Origin: Silene noctiflora
Taxonomy: Eukaryota > Streptophyta > Magnoliopsida > Caryophyllales > Caryophyllaceae
Direction of reading: 5' to 3'
Length of the DNA: 21,543 nt
Assembly (NCBI GenBank): GCA_009801015.1
Contig: VHZZ01008816.1
Span: 18,153-39,695 of the forward strand
The position numbers and the translations under genes are program-made. This document shows positions 1-8,556 of this stretch, one piece after another. Under the pieces are notes generated by a model. That model was not told the origin of the DNA. It searched no databases and saw only the letters and a program-made list of their open reading frames with translations. The first letter of the stretch is position 1. Each line of letters starts with the position of its first letter.

Positions 1-774
1 ATGAACTTGGAGGACATGATGTTCGGCAGTCTCACCGTCAAGGAGTTGCACTCTATCCTTGAAGGAACGATGAATCCGATCATGGTGTGGACCAACGAGT
101 ATCTACAAGCTGGACTGAAGAGAAAGCCAAACCTCAACGCAGCATGGACAGCCACAACTCACCGAGGATGTCTCACTGAAGCACCGTTCGAGATTTTTGT
201 GTTGACGAGGGCGGCAACAGATTAAGTGGGGGAGAATGTAAGGAGCCGCACTTGTAGCACAAAATCCTTGAAATTTGCGTGCGCGGTCCTTTCACTTCGA
301 GCCCTTAAATTTCTTATTTCCGTTTATGTTTTTTCATTTCTGTTTTTTGTAACATTTATTACTCCAAGACTACTTCATGCGTGTCGAATCTTGGAGTCTC
401 GTTTTTAGTTTAAGATACGTTTTTAGGTGTTTAGAAAACGTATCGCTATTCTACACTTTCAATGTTTCCTGCTACAGAACTCAAACTATCAAATTTCCCT
501 CTATGAGAGATGCTAGTCAATGAAAACCACTTCTCATCCTTGAGCTTGTTATTGCTTGTCTCTTGCTTTCAATAATCGCATTGCTTACTTTTATTGCTTT
601 CGTGTGTCGGACGTTGATAATCGTGACTAGGATTCCCGACACACACCCTGAGTCCCGAGAAGCGTGCTAGTGGGCGATCCCTCACTAGTGCGAGACCCTT
701 GTTGCTTGCATTCTTGCCCTAGAGCCGGGCAAGGGTGCGCACCACGATCCGGCTAAAAGTACCGGATTGTGACA
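1..774 (+). mobile_element. 3' end of a decayed LTR retrotransposon (coding tail, polypurine tract, 3' LTR)
   Basis: The window opens inside a reading frame that closes near 225. A purine-rich tract (AAGTGGGGGAGAA, 224-236) follows directly, and then a sequence starting TGTAAGGAGC at 237. A short coding tail, a polypurine tract and an LTR beginning TG is the usual 3' architecture of plant LTR retrotransposons. The layout suggests Ty3/Gypsy, but no reverse transcriptase or integrase lies inside the window, so the family is uncertain. The LTR probably ends with TGTGACA near 774, giving about 540 bp; an alternative end is near 647. The 5' part and 5' LTR are outside the window, so age cannot be estimated. 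I treat it as a fossil fragment. Confidence 0.6.
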
Positions 775-805
775 CCCGACCTACACTTGCGCAGCCCGCG
801 AAATC

Positions 806-950
806 GGATGCCATGTACCACCTACATGGGATAGGCATGGGCTCACTCATTCCCAGCCCGCTGACTCGCATGGCATGTAGCCATGTACCACTTACACGGG
901 TCGAGCTTGGGCCCACTCCTTCCCAACCCACATTGCACGACGTGTAAGGT
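806..950. repeat. GC-rich diverged tandem repeat, two units of about 70 bp
   Basis: The stretch GCCATGTACCACCTACA at about 810 returns as GCCATGTACCACTTACA at about 880. After each come similar runs of GGGCTCACTCATTCCCAGCCC type, so two diverged units of about 70 bp lie head to tail. It directly follows the presumed LTR end and is much richer in GC than the DNA after 1250. It may be part of a larger repeat or of a neighbouring element. The open frames on both strands here look like by-products of the GC content. Confidence 0.55.
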
Positions 951-1153
951 CCTTTAGCCCAATAACACAACTGGTCTGGTCCAGGGCCACCACATCCCCA
1001 TCCCGGCTTGCCTAAGCCGGCCCACCATCAGTCCGTGTGGTGGGCTCAAGATTTCTCCTCCCCCTAGCCCGACCTAGCCTGTCCAACACGTGCCACTGTC
1101 CAGGTCTAAATTAAATAGCCTAAAATGGATTTCATTCGCAATAGAGACATACA

Positions 1154-1256
1154 GAGGTCGTCTAATTTAATTGGTAAAAATCATGAGAGATGACTTGGGA
1201 TCAAACCCCGGTAAAATCAAGATTGCCCTCGTAATTCCTTTTATGCCCAAAAAATC
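1154..1256 (+). mobile_element. SINE-like sequence with pol III A and B box-like motifs
   Basis: An A-box-like stretch ending AATTGGTAAAAATC (about 1166-1182) is followed 17 bp later by a B-box-like GGGATCAAACCCC (1197-1209). Their spacing is like that of a tRNA-derived SINE head. A short A-rich stretch (CCCAAAAAATC) lies near the right end. No clear target-site duplication was found, so the borders are approximate. Confidence 0.4.
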
Positions 1257-1310
1257 ATAATGATGTGTTTGAATTTCCAAATTTTTTTAATAAGTACTCC
1301 GTATTATATA

Positions 1311-1562
1311 CTCCCTTCATGTTATTTTTATTATTCTTCTTTTCCTATTGGAAAGGATTTAAGAAATATGGTGAAATTACTTCTCAATCCTTTGAAATAA
1401 AGGAAATGGGGATAATGTCATTGGGATGAAGATGTAGTAGCCAAACTATTTAGGGGCAATATGAGGGGGTTATAACTTTTCCTCACTAAACTTAGAAAAA
1501 GGACAATAATTATGTGATATAGTTTTGGAGAAAGGGGGACGATAAAATTTGGATAGAAGGAG
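1311..1562. mobile_element. Stowaway-type MITE (Tc1/mariner class), 252 bp
   Basis: The left end reads CTCCCTTCATGTTATTTTTA. The reverse complement of the right end reads CTCCTTCTATCCAAATTTTA. Both are recognisable variants of the CTCCCTCC Stowaway terminal inverted repeat. The element is flanked on both sides by the dinucleotide TA (1309-1310 and 1563-1564), the target duplication known for this family. It carries no coding capacity. The ends have diverged, so it is not a fresh insertion. Confidence 0.7.
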
Positions 1563-1703
1563 TAACATTTTAGATTGTATGAGTTGTTATCAAGGAACAA
1601 ATCGAATATAAGAACTTGACATCATGACTAGTGAATGAAAGACTCTCGATAATTTAGAGGTTAATTGAAAAGAAAAAAATAATAATAATTTAGATGTCAA
1701 CAA

Positions 1704-1852
1704 AGGTAATTTATGCATCTAGATGTTGTCAGCTAGTTAACTAGTTTAGCTGGAAAAATTATGATATGCTAATATCTATGACTTAGGTCCGAATCTCGTT
1801 AGAAATGTATTGTCCTTATGGCTCCTTGTCATTAAAAAAATTAGGTAATTTA
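1704..1852 (+). mobile_element. tRNA-derived SINE with 10-bp target-site duplication
   Basis: The direct repeat AGGTAATTTA occurs at 1704-1713 and 1843-1852 and brackets a 129-bp body. The body contains an A-box-like TAGTTTAGCTGGAAAAA and a B-box-like AGGTCCGAATCTC. It ends CCTTGTCATTAAAAAAATT, a short A-rich tail. Internal pol III boxes, an A-rich 3' end and a flanking duplication together define a SINE. The B box is degenerate, so this copy is probably silent. I cannot name its family by eye. Confidence 0.65.
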
Positions 1853-1990
1853 AAATTGAGTTTTCTAATATGTGCTCAATTAGCACGTGTTAAGATGTCA
1901 ATTAAGGAGTGATTTGCACCATTATATAATGAAAATTGAAATATGAACTCATGATTACCCTACTTAGAGGATTAATTCAGTAAGTAGATT

Positions 1991-2299
1991 ATACATCTGA
2001 TGTACTAACACCAGTTTTATAATTTCTGAGCATTATAATAAAAATTTTGAGTTTTACTATAAAGTTTATAAGTTCATTCACTTACACATTAAGCTCAAAA
2101 AATTACAATAAATCTCAAAAACATTGCATATAAGCTTATTTAAATTTGCGTTTTAACGGAAAAAAATATTAAAATCTAGCTTATAAACTCAGAAAAAATA
2201 CACATGCTCAAAAACAATAAAGTTTGAGATAATAAGCTCAGAAAAATACACGTATGCTCAAAAACAAATAAAATTTGAGGTAATACATCCGATGTAGGT
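1991..2299. repeat. Possible inverted-repeat element with an internal tandem duplication
   Basis: The left edge ATACATCTGATGTACTAAC matches the reverse complement of the right edge, CTACATCGGATGTATTACC. Inside, a block of about 49 bp starting CTCAGAAAAAATACACATGC (near 2188) is repeated at once from about 2237. Related words (CTGAGCATTATA, TTTTGAGTTTT) appear in the left half in the opposite sense. A target-site duplication could not be fixed, so the exact limits and class are open. Confidence 0.45.
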
Positions 2300-2661
2300 T
2301 CATTTTTTTCCGATTACAAATTCTTATTTAATTAATATTTTATTATGTGTCAAATTGGTTAAGGTATTTCCTTTTGTATCATTGGACTGTCCCAATGAGC
2401 AAATTGTGACCCATGGCATGATCAAAACTCAAAAGCACTCCCAAAAACAATAATTAAACATAACTGCAAATATAACCACAAATAAAACTGATCATTATAC
2501 AAACACACTTCAATTTTACATAAATATTATTTTACGTAGTTGCAAATACATTGGAAAATACTACAATATTATTCATAATAATAAAACTGTAAATAACATG
2601 ACAAAGCTCTATAGGAGCTTTGCATATCTTCTGATCCCATTCTCTCTTAATCACAATCGTC
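2300..2661. other. AT-rich DNA including the 3' flank of the lipid-transfer protein gene
   Basis: No open frame or element was recognised. On the minus strand the part next to 2661 should be the 3' untranslated region of the lipid-transfer protein gene. A 19-bp imperfect palindrome, AAAGCTCTATAGGAGCTTT, lies near 2604-2622. I could not place a convincing AATAAA signal. Confidence 0.4.
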
Positions 2662-3935
2662 TTATGGCACCGTGTAAGCTGCACCGCAAAAAAAAAAAAT
2701 ATCAATAATTAAAACCCACTCGCAATAAATAAGTTTCTTACAAAAAAAAGACTGTCCTTATGGTTTGTCATTTGCCACGGTAAACAATTATATAAATAAG
2801 ATACGGTATTTAAGATTCGTTACAGTAGTGACGTTTTTAAGTTGTGATTCGATTTAGTTTGTAAGGTTTCCTGTTTCAGGCCCTGAGACTAATCTCTAAT
2901 GACTAGTGATATATCTGAGAGTTAACACAGTCACTGGCGTTTCTAGGACTTTTATAATGGGGGTTCGAATTTTGACGAGAATTTTTTTTGTGATAGACAA
3001 TAATTTTAGGGAAATTTTAGAAATGGGCAAGAGACAATAAAAATGGAATGAGTTGAATATTTTATAAGGTCAAATAACAAATAAGGCATCCCAAAATTTT
3101 ATAAGTAAGTTGAAATGAAATTAAAGAAGCAAGTTTAAACATAAATGGTAAAGAAAGCTTTACAAAATACAAAAATGAACAAGAGAATGACAAAGTACTT
3201 GTGGAGATTTGAACCCACAACCTCAAGTGTAAGATCTTCAATTCTTTACCACTACACCCACATGCTTTTACTATAATTTAATTGTTCTAATTTGTACATA
3301 TATTTTTCAATGGGGGTTCAATGGAACCCCATGAACCCCCTTTACAAACGCTACTGAACACTGTGCGCATCAAATATAGTGGTTGCAGTCTCCTCGTAAT
3401 TAAAAAAAAAAAAAGGAATACACAAATTGTTTTTACTCCCTCCTATCCTTGGACCACACAAAACAATCTATCCCACATGCAAATGAATTTGGACCACACA
3501 AATCTTTCAGAAAATAAAATAAGAAGAAAACTTGAATAATCCGTTTTAGAAAATAGGAAGAAAATAGAGTATAGGAGAGAGTAAAAGTTAAGACTTACGT
3601 CCACACTTGTAGCCAGCAGGGCGATTAGGCATATTGCAACGCTTAGGGACACTAAGAGCAATTTGAGGCTTAACACCGGACATCTTAGCCATGTTAGACA
3701 TAAGCACGGCACAAAGACAACCCGGATTCTGGGCAATTTTGTCGGCCGCAGCACAACAATCACTAGAAACAGGGGCACTTGCATCTTGCACCGCGCTAGC
3801 ACATGGTGCTAGCTTGAATGCCTCTAGATCAGGACTTGTGTTTTTCCCACATTCCCCTGAACTATCAACCTTCGTAATGCTAGCAACAAAAGCAAGCATT
3901 CCTATAATTAAAATCGCCTTATATTTTCCTTCCAT
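2662..3935 (-). CDS. DIR1-like non-specific lipid-transfer protein, two exons
   Basis: Exon 1 (3935 to 3599) encodes a signal peptide (residues 1 to about 26, hydrophobic AILIIGMLAFVASI) and an eight-cysteine fold: C29, C45, C60-C61, C73-x-C75, C100, C111. It ends ..NRPAGYKCG in front of a consensus donor (C|GTAAGT, 3598-3593). The frame otherwise runs on for three residues to a stop. An acceptor (GGTGCAG, ending 2679) in front of 2678-2662 restores the phase and adds P-Y-T-V-P-stop. The KCGPYTVP-type ending is as I recall for DIR1-like proteins. The product is 117 residues, secreted, with an expected lipid-binding cavity held by four disulfides. DIR1 relatives take part in systemic defence signalling, but family membership does not prove that role here. 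The start has an in-frame signal peptide directly behind it. Confidence 0.87.
2932..3356. mobile_element. Non-autonomous hAT-type element in the lipid-transfer protein intron
   Basis: The left end CACTGGCGTTTCTAGGAC and the reverse complement of the right end, CAGTAGCGTTTGTAAAGG, form imperfect terminal inverted repeats followed on both sides by a GGGGGTTC block. The flanks AACACAGT (2924-2931) and AACACTGT (3357-3364) are an 8-bp duplication with one mismatch, the length known for hAT transposons. The element is 425 bp with no transposase. A tRNA-like segment sits inside it. It occupies nearly half of the 920-bp intron of the gene on the minus strand. Confidence 0.7.
3201..3264 (-). repeat. 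tRNA-like (SINE-type) segment inside the hAT element
   Basis: Read on the minus strand, TGGGTGTAGTGGTAAAG resembles a pol III A box. About 40 bases on, GTGGGTTCAAATCTCC resembles a B box with its T-loop. The order and spacing are tRNA-like, but I could not fold a complete cloverleaf, so I do not call a functional tRNA. It may be a captured SINE head or a tRNA relic. It points the same way as the lipid-transfer protein gene. Confidence 0.5.
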
Positions 3936-4036
3936 TTCCTCTCAATGGTCGCGATATCGTGTATGTATATACTATCTATATATGTTGGTTTTTTTTTGTT
4001 TTTTTGTACTATGAAGTTAGTTTAGAAGTGACATTG

Positions 4037-4044
4037 TTTTTATA
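4037..4044 (-). promoter_or_regulatory. Candidate TATA box of the lipid-transfer protein gene
   Basis: The minus strand reads CACTATAAAAACAATG, with TATAAAAA at 4044-4037. This lies about 100 bases upstream of the start codon, which would give a leader of roughly 70 nt. A second AT-rich candidate (ATATATAG, 3983-3976) would leave an unusually short leader, so the distal site is preferred. Confidence 0.45.
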
Positions 4045-4118
4045 GTGCCTTAGCATGGTGGGTGTACAATAGTTTATTATAGTGGAAATTCCACTATGGT
4101 ACAAATGTGATTAATTTA

Positions 4119-4467
4119 GGTACTGTTTTTTACCGCTCATTTTTAGTTCAGTTTAGCTATATTCAGTTCAGTTTAGTCCAGCTTATCTCTTCACAAATTA
4201 ACTCTTTTAATTATGTTCAGTTAAGTTCAGATCAATTCAATTCAGTTTAGCCCTATTAAGTTCAGTTCGAATCAGTGGTGGAGCTAGGGGAGCTAGCAGG
4301 GGCGGCCGCCCCCCCGACGGTTGAGTTTTTCGAAGTTTTTATTTAATTTTTTCCGAGTGTCCCTTATATTATTACCCATCTGCCCCCCCTAAAAATTTTC
4401 GCCCCCCTGAACTCAAATCCTGGCTCCGCCACTGGTTCAAATGGTTTCAGTCTAAAAGAACGGGGCC
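4119..4467. mobile_element. Tourist-like (PIF/Harbinger) MITE, split by a hAT MITE
   Basis: The left end GGTACTGTTTTTTACC and the reverse complement of the right end, GGCCCCGTTCTTTTAGAC, are diverged inverted repeats. They are flanked by TTA on both sides (4116-4118, 4468-4470), the 3-bp target type of PIF/Harbinger MITEs. The left part is rich in TTCAGTTCAG-like words. A 162-bp hAT MITE with its own duplicated target site interrupts it. Without that insert the element is about 180 bp. The ends are worn, so it is older than its insert. Confidence 0.55.
4273..4434. mobile_element. hAT-type MITE, 162 bp, nested in the Tourist-like element
   Basis: The terminal inverted repeats are CAGTGGTGGAGCTAGG (left) and CAGTGGCGGAGCCAGG (reverse complement of the right). 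The 8-bp flanks GTTCGAAT (4265-4272) and GTTCAAAT (4435-4442) differ at one base. The subterminal regions carry C-runs (GCCGCCCCCCC and TGCCCCCCCT). There is no coding capacity. A related end begins at 21430, so the family is represented twice in the window. Confidence 0.8.
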
Positions 4468-4470
4468 TTA

Positions 4471-5733
4471 GTGACTATTTTTCGGTTAAGAAGGTATCAT
4501 CTGAAACCCAACTGAACTGATATTAATCTAATTTGAGATAACATAAACCGATTAAAGAGACTTATTACCGAAATGAACAAGAAACTAAAAATAAGATTAA
4601 TCCAATTTAAATCAAACCGATTTAATTAACCTGATTCGAAACCGAAATCAACAACGTATAATTTAATGTAGTAGTGACTATATTTTGGTGACTTGAGTAG
4701 TTTGTATGTAATGATGAGTAATTTGAGGGGTTGAGCCAGTAGATAGTTAACATGTGTAATGCATAAAAATGGTGTTGTAGGTGAAAGGATTATAAAATGG
4801 AAGTGACCCAATTACTAGTGACAGGAATCCCACAATGAAAAGGATGTGGGTCTCGTACCACATACATGTTGCTTATAATTCGTCTTCAATCTAAATGTTG
4901 GCATGTTGCTACTACTGATCATGAGTAGATAGAGATATCACCAAGTTCATAAATATTACAGAGTATAAGACGGTTTTACATAAGGACATGTTGTAGAATG
5001 AGTTGGTTTTGAAACTATTTCTTCACTAAATGGATCATGAATCAAACTCGATAGTTATATTATTGTGACACTTATTAGTGAAAATTCGCCTTTTGTGGAA
5101 CTAAGAGCTTTGTGTTAAGCTTTTAACTCGTAACGAGTAAAGCCAAAAATTGTTCTCGGGGGCGTGTTGCAAGGGGTCTTTCGGTCTCTCCGATGCCTAA
5201 GAGGTTGGTTAATGACGAAAGAAGAAAACATTGACGAGTTGTTCTTAGCTTGAGTATCTAGGGTAGACTTGTCTGAGGCACGACCCATTAACTCATCCCA
5301 ACCCGCAAACTCACTTATCCATGGGTCAAAAAGTGTACATGAGTCCAGCCGTGTTTGACCTAAACGTACATTTAATCCGCTCTAATTTACATAAATTATA
5401 CTCGTAGATAGGTAGAAAACAAATTACCTTCTCAATAACTAAAGTATTATCTTTTGTCATTATCGACTATTCATATGAATTCACCCTACATTTCCTTACC
5501 CAACTATAATAGGCGAGTAACATTTTAATTCGACGTACCTTTAGAGGTTAGCTACTCTACTTGGAGGCTGGAGCCGTCCGAGGTCGCCTAGCTAGAGTGC
5601 TGGACTTGGGTCACACATTGCGTGGAATACTCCTCTTTGTACTTGGGCTCTCGCTCTTTGTGGGCCGCAGTGCTCATTTGGCCCAAAATTATATTGCACA
5701 TGAACGTAAGTTATGGTTGGGATCACTTGCGGG
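4471..5733. other. Intergenic DNA without a recognised gene
   Basis: Between the nested MITE and the next hAT MITE I see no supported coding region. About 4500-4650 is rich in AACCGA-type words. About 5530-5720 is less AT-rich and holds a short open frame that resembles no family I know and lacks intron or codon evidence. Part may be very old transposon DNA. Confidence 0.4.
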
Positions 5734-6376
5734 TAGACCTGTCAAAACTCGACCCGACCCGAAATCCGACCCGCCCGACCCCTTTTTAGGGTTACAAACC
5801 CGTTTTTTTCGACCCGTGACCCGTTTGACCCGAACCCGAAATGACCCGTTATTTTAGGGTCAATACCCGACCCGAACATAACTAAAAAATCAATTTTATA
5901 TCACTTTTACAATACTTAACCCGTTATATTTTTATTAAAATATTAATATTTTTATATTATATTTGAAAAAAATTGCTAAAAAATTATTTTTTTATTATTA
6001 AAAATTACAAACATAACTAAAAAGTCAATTTTATATCACTTTTACAATACTTGATACTAAAATAATTATTAAAAAAACGTTAATTTAATAATTATGTCAA
6101 TATAACTAATGTAAACGTTGAAATAACTAATGTAAACGTTGAATATGATTAAAATATTAATTTTAAATCTGTGTTACGTTTTTAAAAATTATTTTTTAAT
6201 TAAAAAAATAGAATAAAAAAGACGTTAGAAATTATCTTTTGACCCGTATTCTGACCCTAACCCGACCCATGACCCGTATAACCCGACCCGTACCTAACCC
6301 AACCCGACCCGTATTCTGACCCGACCCGTATGGCCCGACCCGGGACCCGACCCGCCCGACCCGTTTGACAGGTCTA
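5734..6376. mobile_element. hAT-type MITE with GC-rich arms, 643 bp, intact ends
   Basis: The ends TAGACCTGTCAAAACTCGAC and TAGACCTGTCAAACGGGTCG (reverse complement of the right) are inverted repeats. Both flanks are exactly CTTGCGGG (5726-5733, 6377-6384), a perfect 8-bp target duplication of hAT type. Both arms are arrays of ACCCG/GACCC words. The core (about 5880-6240) is extremely AT-rich and holds a direct repeat of about 45 bp (near 5876 and 6010) and a 21-bp tandem repeat (near 6101-6141). No transposase is present. Confidence 0.85.
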
Positions 6377-6519
6377 CTTGCGGGTGAGAACGGTAAAAGA
6401 AGATTAAAGATTTTCTTGATTGTGACTTGTGAGTATGAGAATTAATCTAGCTTATGAAAATTATCACTCGCCAATTTTTAATTTTAAAAACTGACTAATA
6501 AAATTATCCTGTACATAAA

Positions 6520-6723
6520 AAAAGCGTCTTGCTTGTGACGGGCACTATTCGTCACAAGCTGAGGACGGATAGTGTTCCTCTCACAATAAGGCAAGTAGGA
6601 GGGTAAGTGGAAGCCAGAGGGAAATGGAGCATCCCATGGTTGATACCACTTGCATATTGTGAGAGAAACATTATCCCTCTTCAGCTTGTGACGGATAGTG
6701 TCCGTCTTCAATGAAAATTTGTG
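6520..6723. mobile_element. Mutator-like MITE, 204 bp
   Basis: The flanks are GTACATAAA at 6511-6519 and 6724-6732, a perfect 9-bp duplication as expected for Mutator-like elements. After 17 poorly matched bases at each end, the arms are strong inverted repeats: GACGGGCACTATTCGTCACA on the left and GACGGACACTATCCGTCACA on the right, extending about 50 bp to CTCTCACAA. The weak outermost bases are odd; either the ends have decayed or the duplication marks a wider insertion. Confidence 0.7.
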
Positions 6724-6840
6724 GTACATAAATGGTTTTTATATCAGTCAAACACTCATCATTACCATAAAAAATGAATGTTTTAAAGGAATAATACGAT
6801 TTTACACAATAATAATTAACATGAACTTAAATTTTTCTAA

Positions 6841-7235
6841 GACCATCCCTAAGCAGAAGGTCACGCTAACTGGGTCAACAACGTTTTAACCATTAATCTT
6901 ACCTTATTTATCTTGACTCACTTTCAACCTCTCAAGCAAAAGGTCACGACCTAGGTTACCAACTCAATCATTTTCCATTTTCCGACCTTTCCAATCATTT
7001 CCCACATTCTCTGTCCACCAAAACTTTTCTCTTACTTTTTCAATTAATAAATAACAGTCAACCATAGAGTGCCACCTACCGGGTCACCAACAAGGTCACC
7101 ATACTCAACTCAAGGTCACAAATTGACCATTTTTTATTAAGGTCACCAAAATCATCTCCTTAATCATAGCTTAAGACGTCATTTGCATGACCAACAAGGT
7201 CACGACCCAGTTGGTGATCTTGCTTGGGTACGGTC
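6841..7235. mobile_element. Inverted-repeat MITE rich in GGTCAC words, 395 bp
   Basis: The left end GACCATCCCTAAGCAGAAGG and the reverse complement of the right end, GACCGTACCCAAGCAAGATC, are inverted repeats. Both continue into an ACTGGGTC block. The word AAGGTCAC or GGTCACC recurs many times inside. No convincing target duplication was found, so the superfamily is left open. It is non-coding. Confidence 0.55.
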
Positions 7236-7809
7236 GAATGTGTTTTCCATTTCAATTGTTACTTTTGACAAATGTTGGGGAAAAACAACCTTGAAAATTC
7301 GTGTAGGTTATTCTTTTCATACTTGAAAACTACTTTATTCAAATTGATTGATAATCGAGAGGAAATACAAAGAGAATATGACCGGATATTTTAGAAACTA
7401 CTCCGTATTAATTTCATATAATTATTATTGTCAAATAAATTTACTTAATTTAAAATAAATTTATTTTTATCTATTCGACCATTGTACAACCAATTGATTA
7501 TACACAGTACACACCACATATGCCTAGACTTCTTCTAATTTAATTTATTGAATTTTGATTATATTTTATTGAGCTCTTCTTTAATTTTGTCGAGTTGCCT
7601 AATCCAAGTTCTAACTTTTTAATCTAGAAGAATTCTAAGATTAAGCTCAATTTATGTGCCTTAAACTCTGCCTCAGTTTTTCCCTAACTTTTATTATTTC
7701 TTTATTGTTTATATTTGCCCCAAACTCACCTCAAAACTTTATACATTATCCGTCAAACTCACCCAAAACTTTATTTCTCCACCACATTTTTTTTTTTAAA
7801 TAAATGATA
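7236..7809. other. AT-rich intergenic DNA, nothing recognised
   Basis: No supported gene or complete element. It contains one copy of the 9-mer TACTCCGTA (7399-7407), discussed among the findings, and a poly-T run near 7788. Confidence 0.4.
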
Positions 7810-7817
7810 CATAGGAT

Positions 7818-8125
7818 TAGGGCTGTGCGTTGGGTTGGGCTAGTGCGGGCTGGGCTGGGCCGGAGGTGGGCCGGGCTGGGGTGGTGCAGCCCAGACCCAG
7901 CACTAAATGGAGGGCGGGCTGGGCTGGGCCTGATTTGTCTAGCCCGAGCCCAGCACTAGGTAAAGAAAATAAAAAATAAGAGGAGAAAAAAAGAAGAAAA
8001 TAACGGGCCGGGCCAGGCTGGGCTAGCCCAACACTAAAAAACCGGGCTGGAAAAAAATGGGCCGTGGTTTTTGGGCCCGTTGAACCGTGCTGGGCCGGGC
8101 TAGCCCGCACCGTTGCACAACCCTA
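7818..8125. mobile_element. GC-rich hAT-type MITE upstream of the carrier gene, 308 bp
   Basis: The ends TAGGGCTGTGCGTTGGGTTG and TAGGGTTGTGCAACGGTGCG (reverse complement of the right) are inverted repeats. The 8-bp flanks are identical, CATAGGAT (7810-7817, 8126-8133), so hAT-type insertion is well supported and probably not very old. The body is packed with TGGGCT/TGGGCC words, at least ten on the plus strand. Its right end is about 430 bp before the start codon of the mitochondrial carrier gene. The open frame across it on the minus strand is not a gene. Confidence 0.85.
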
Positions 8126-8209
8126 CATAGGATAGATGATTAGATTCATTGAATAATTTCTCTTCAAAGTGGAGTCAAGACATCTTAAGTCGAATCTTGA
8201 ATTCCAAAA

Positions 8210-8289
8210 CTCAACTTAAAACTTTATCAGTTAAATATTGGTAATTTTCCTCAACTTAAGACTTTATTAGTTAAATTATTGGTAATTTT
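8210..8289. repeat. Two 40-bp tandem units in the upstream region of the carrier gene
   Basis: The block starting CTCAACTTAAAACTTTATCA at 8210 is repeated from 8250 as CTCAACTTAAGACTTTATTA, each copy ending TTGGTAATTTT. The units differ at only a few positions. Confidence 0.75.
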
Positions 8290-8411
8290 AAAACAAGACT
8301 TTAGTAAGCTCAAATCGACTCGATCATACCCGTAAATCCGTGCTTATGCACTTGTATAGTTGTACCCCACTAAAAACCCTCGATTCCAACAAAAGTCAAG
8401 AGAGGTTTAAC

Positions 8412-8556
8412 TAGGGTTTAACACCACTCCTATTTTCCCTCCTCTTCAATTCAAAACCTCCATTTTCGCACCTTCCTCACCTCTCCCAAATCAACCTCAC
8501 ACTCTACTTCACTACGCTTCGCTTAGGCGAAGGTCGGAAACCATAAGATCCTACCA
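8412..8556 (+). promoter_or_regulatory. Telo-box and pyrimidine-rich leader of the carrier gene
   Basis: TAGGGTTT at 8412-8419 is the reverse complement of the plant telo-box AAACCCTA, known in promoters of housekeeping, ribosomal and mitochondrial genes. A CT-rich stretch (about 8425-8515, Y-patch-like) follows and probably spans the start of transcription; no clear TATA box was seen. A perfect 6-bp stem, CTTCGC-TTAG-GCGAAG, lies at 8517-8532. No ATG occurs between about 8390 and the gene's own start. Confidence 0.5.

Noticed and set aside
719-970. Opposed frames of 83 and 70 codons
   Set aside because: Explained by the GC-rich tandem repeat; no start context or homology that I recognise.
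3201-3264. A functional tRNA gene
   Set aside because: Pol III boxes are present, but a full cloverleaf with acceptor and anticodon arms could not be drawn.
3443-4014. Open frames of 119 codons (minus) and 107 codons (plus) over the lipid-transfer protein exon
   Set aside because: They overlap the eight-cysteine protein in other frames and show no family features.
5561-5857. 98-codon frame with a hydrophobic stretch
   Set aside because: Runs across the border of the hAT MITE at 5734, and no family, exon signals or conservation can be seen.
7817-8110. 97-codon frame on the minus strand
   Set aside because: Lies wholly within the GC-rich hAT MITE and its proline/alanine-rich product follows from the TGGGCY words.
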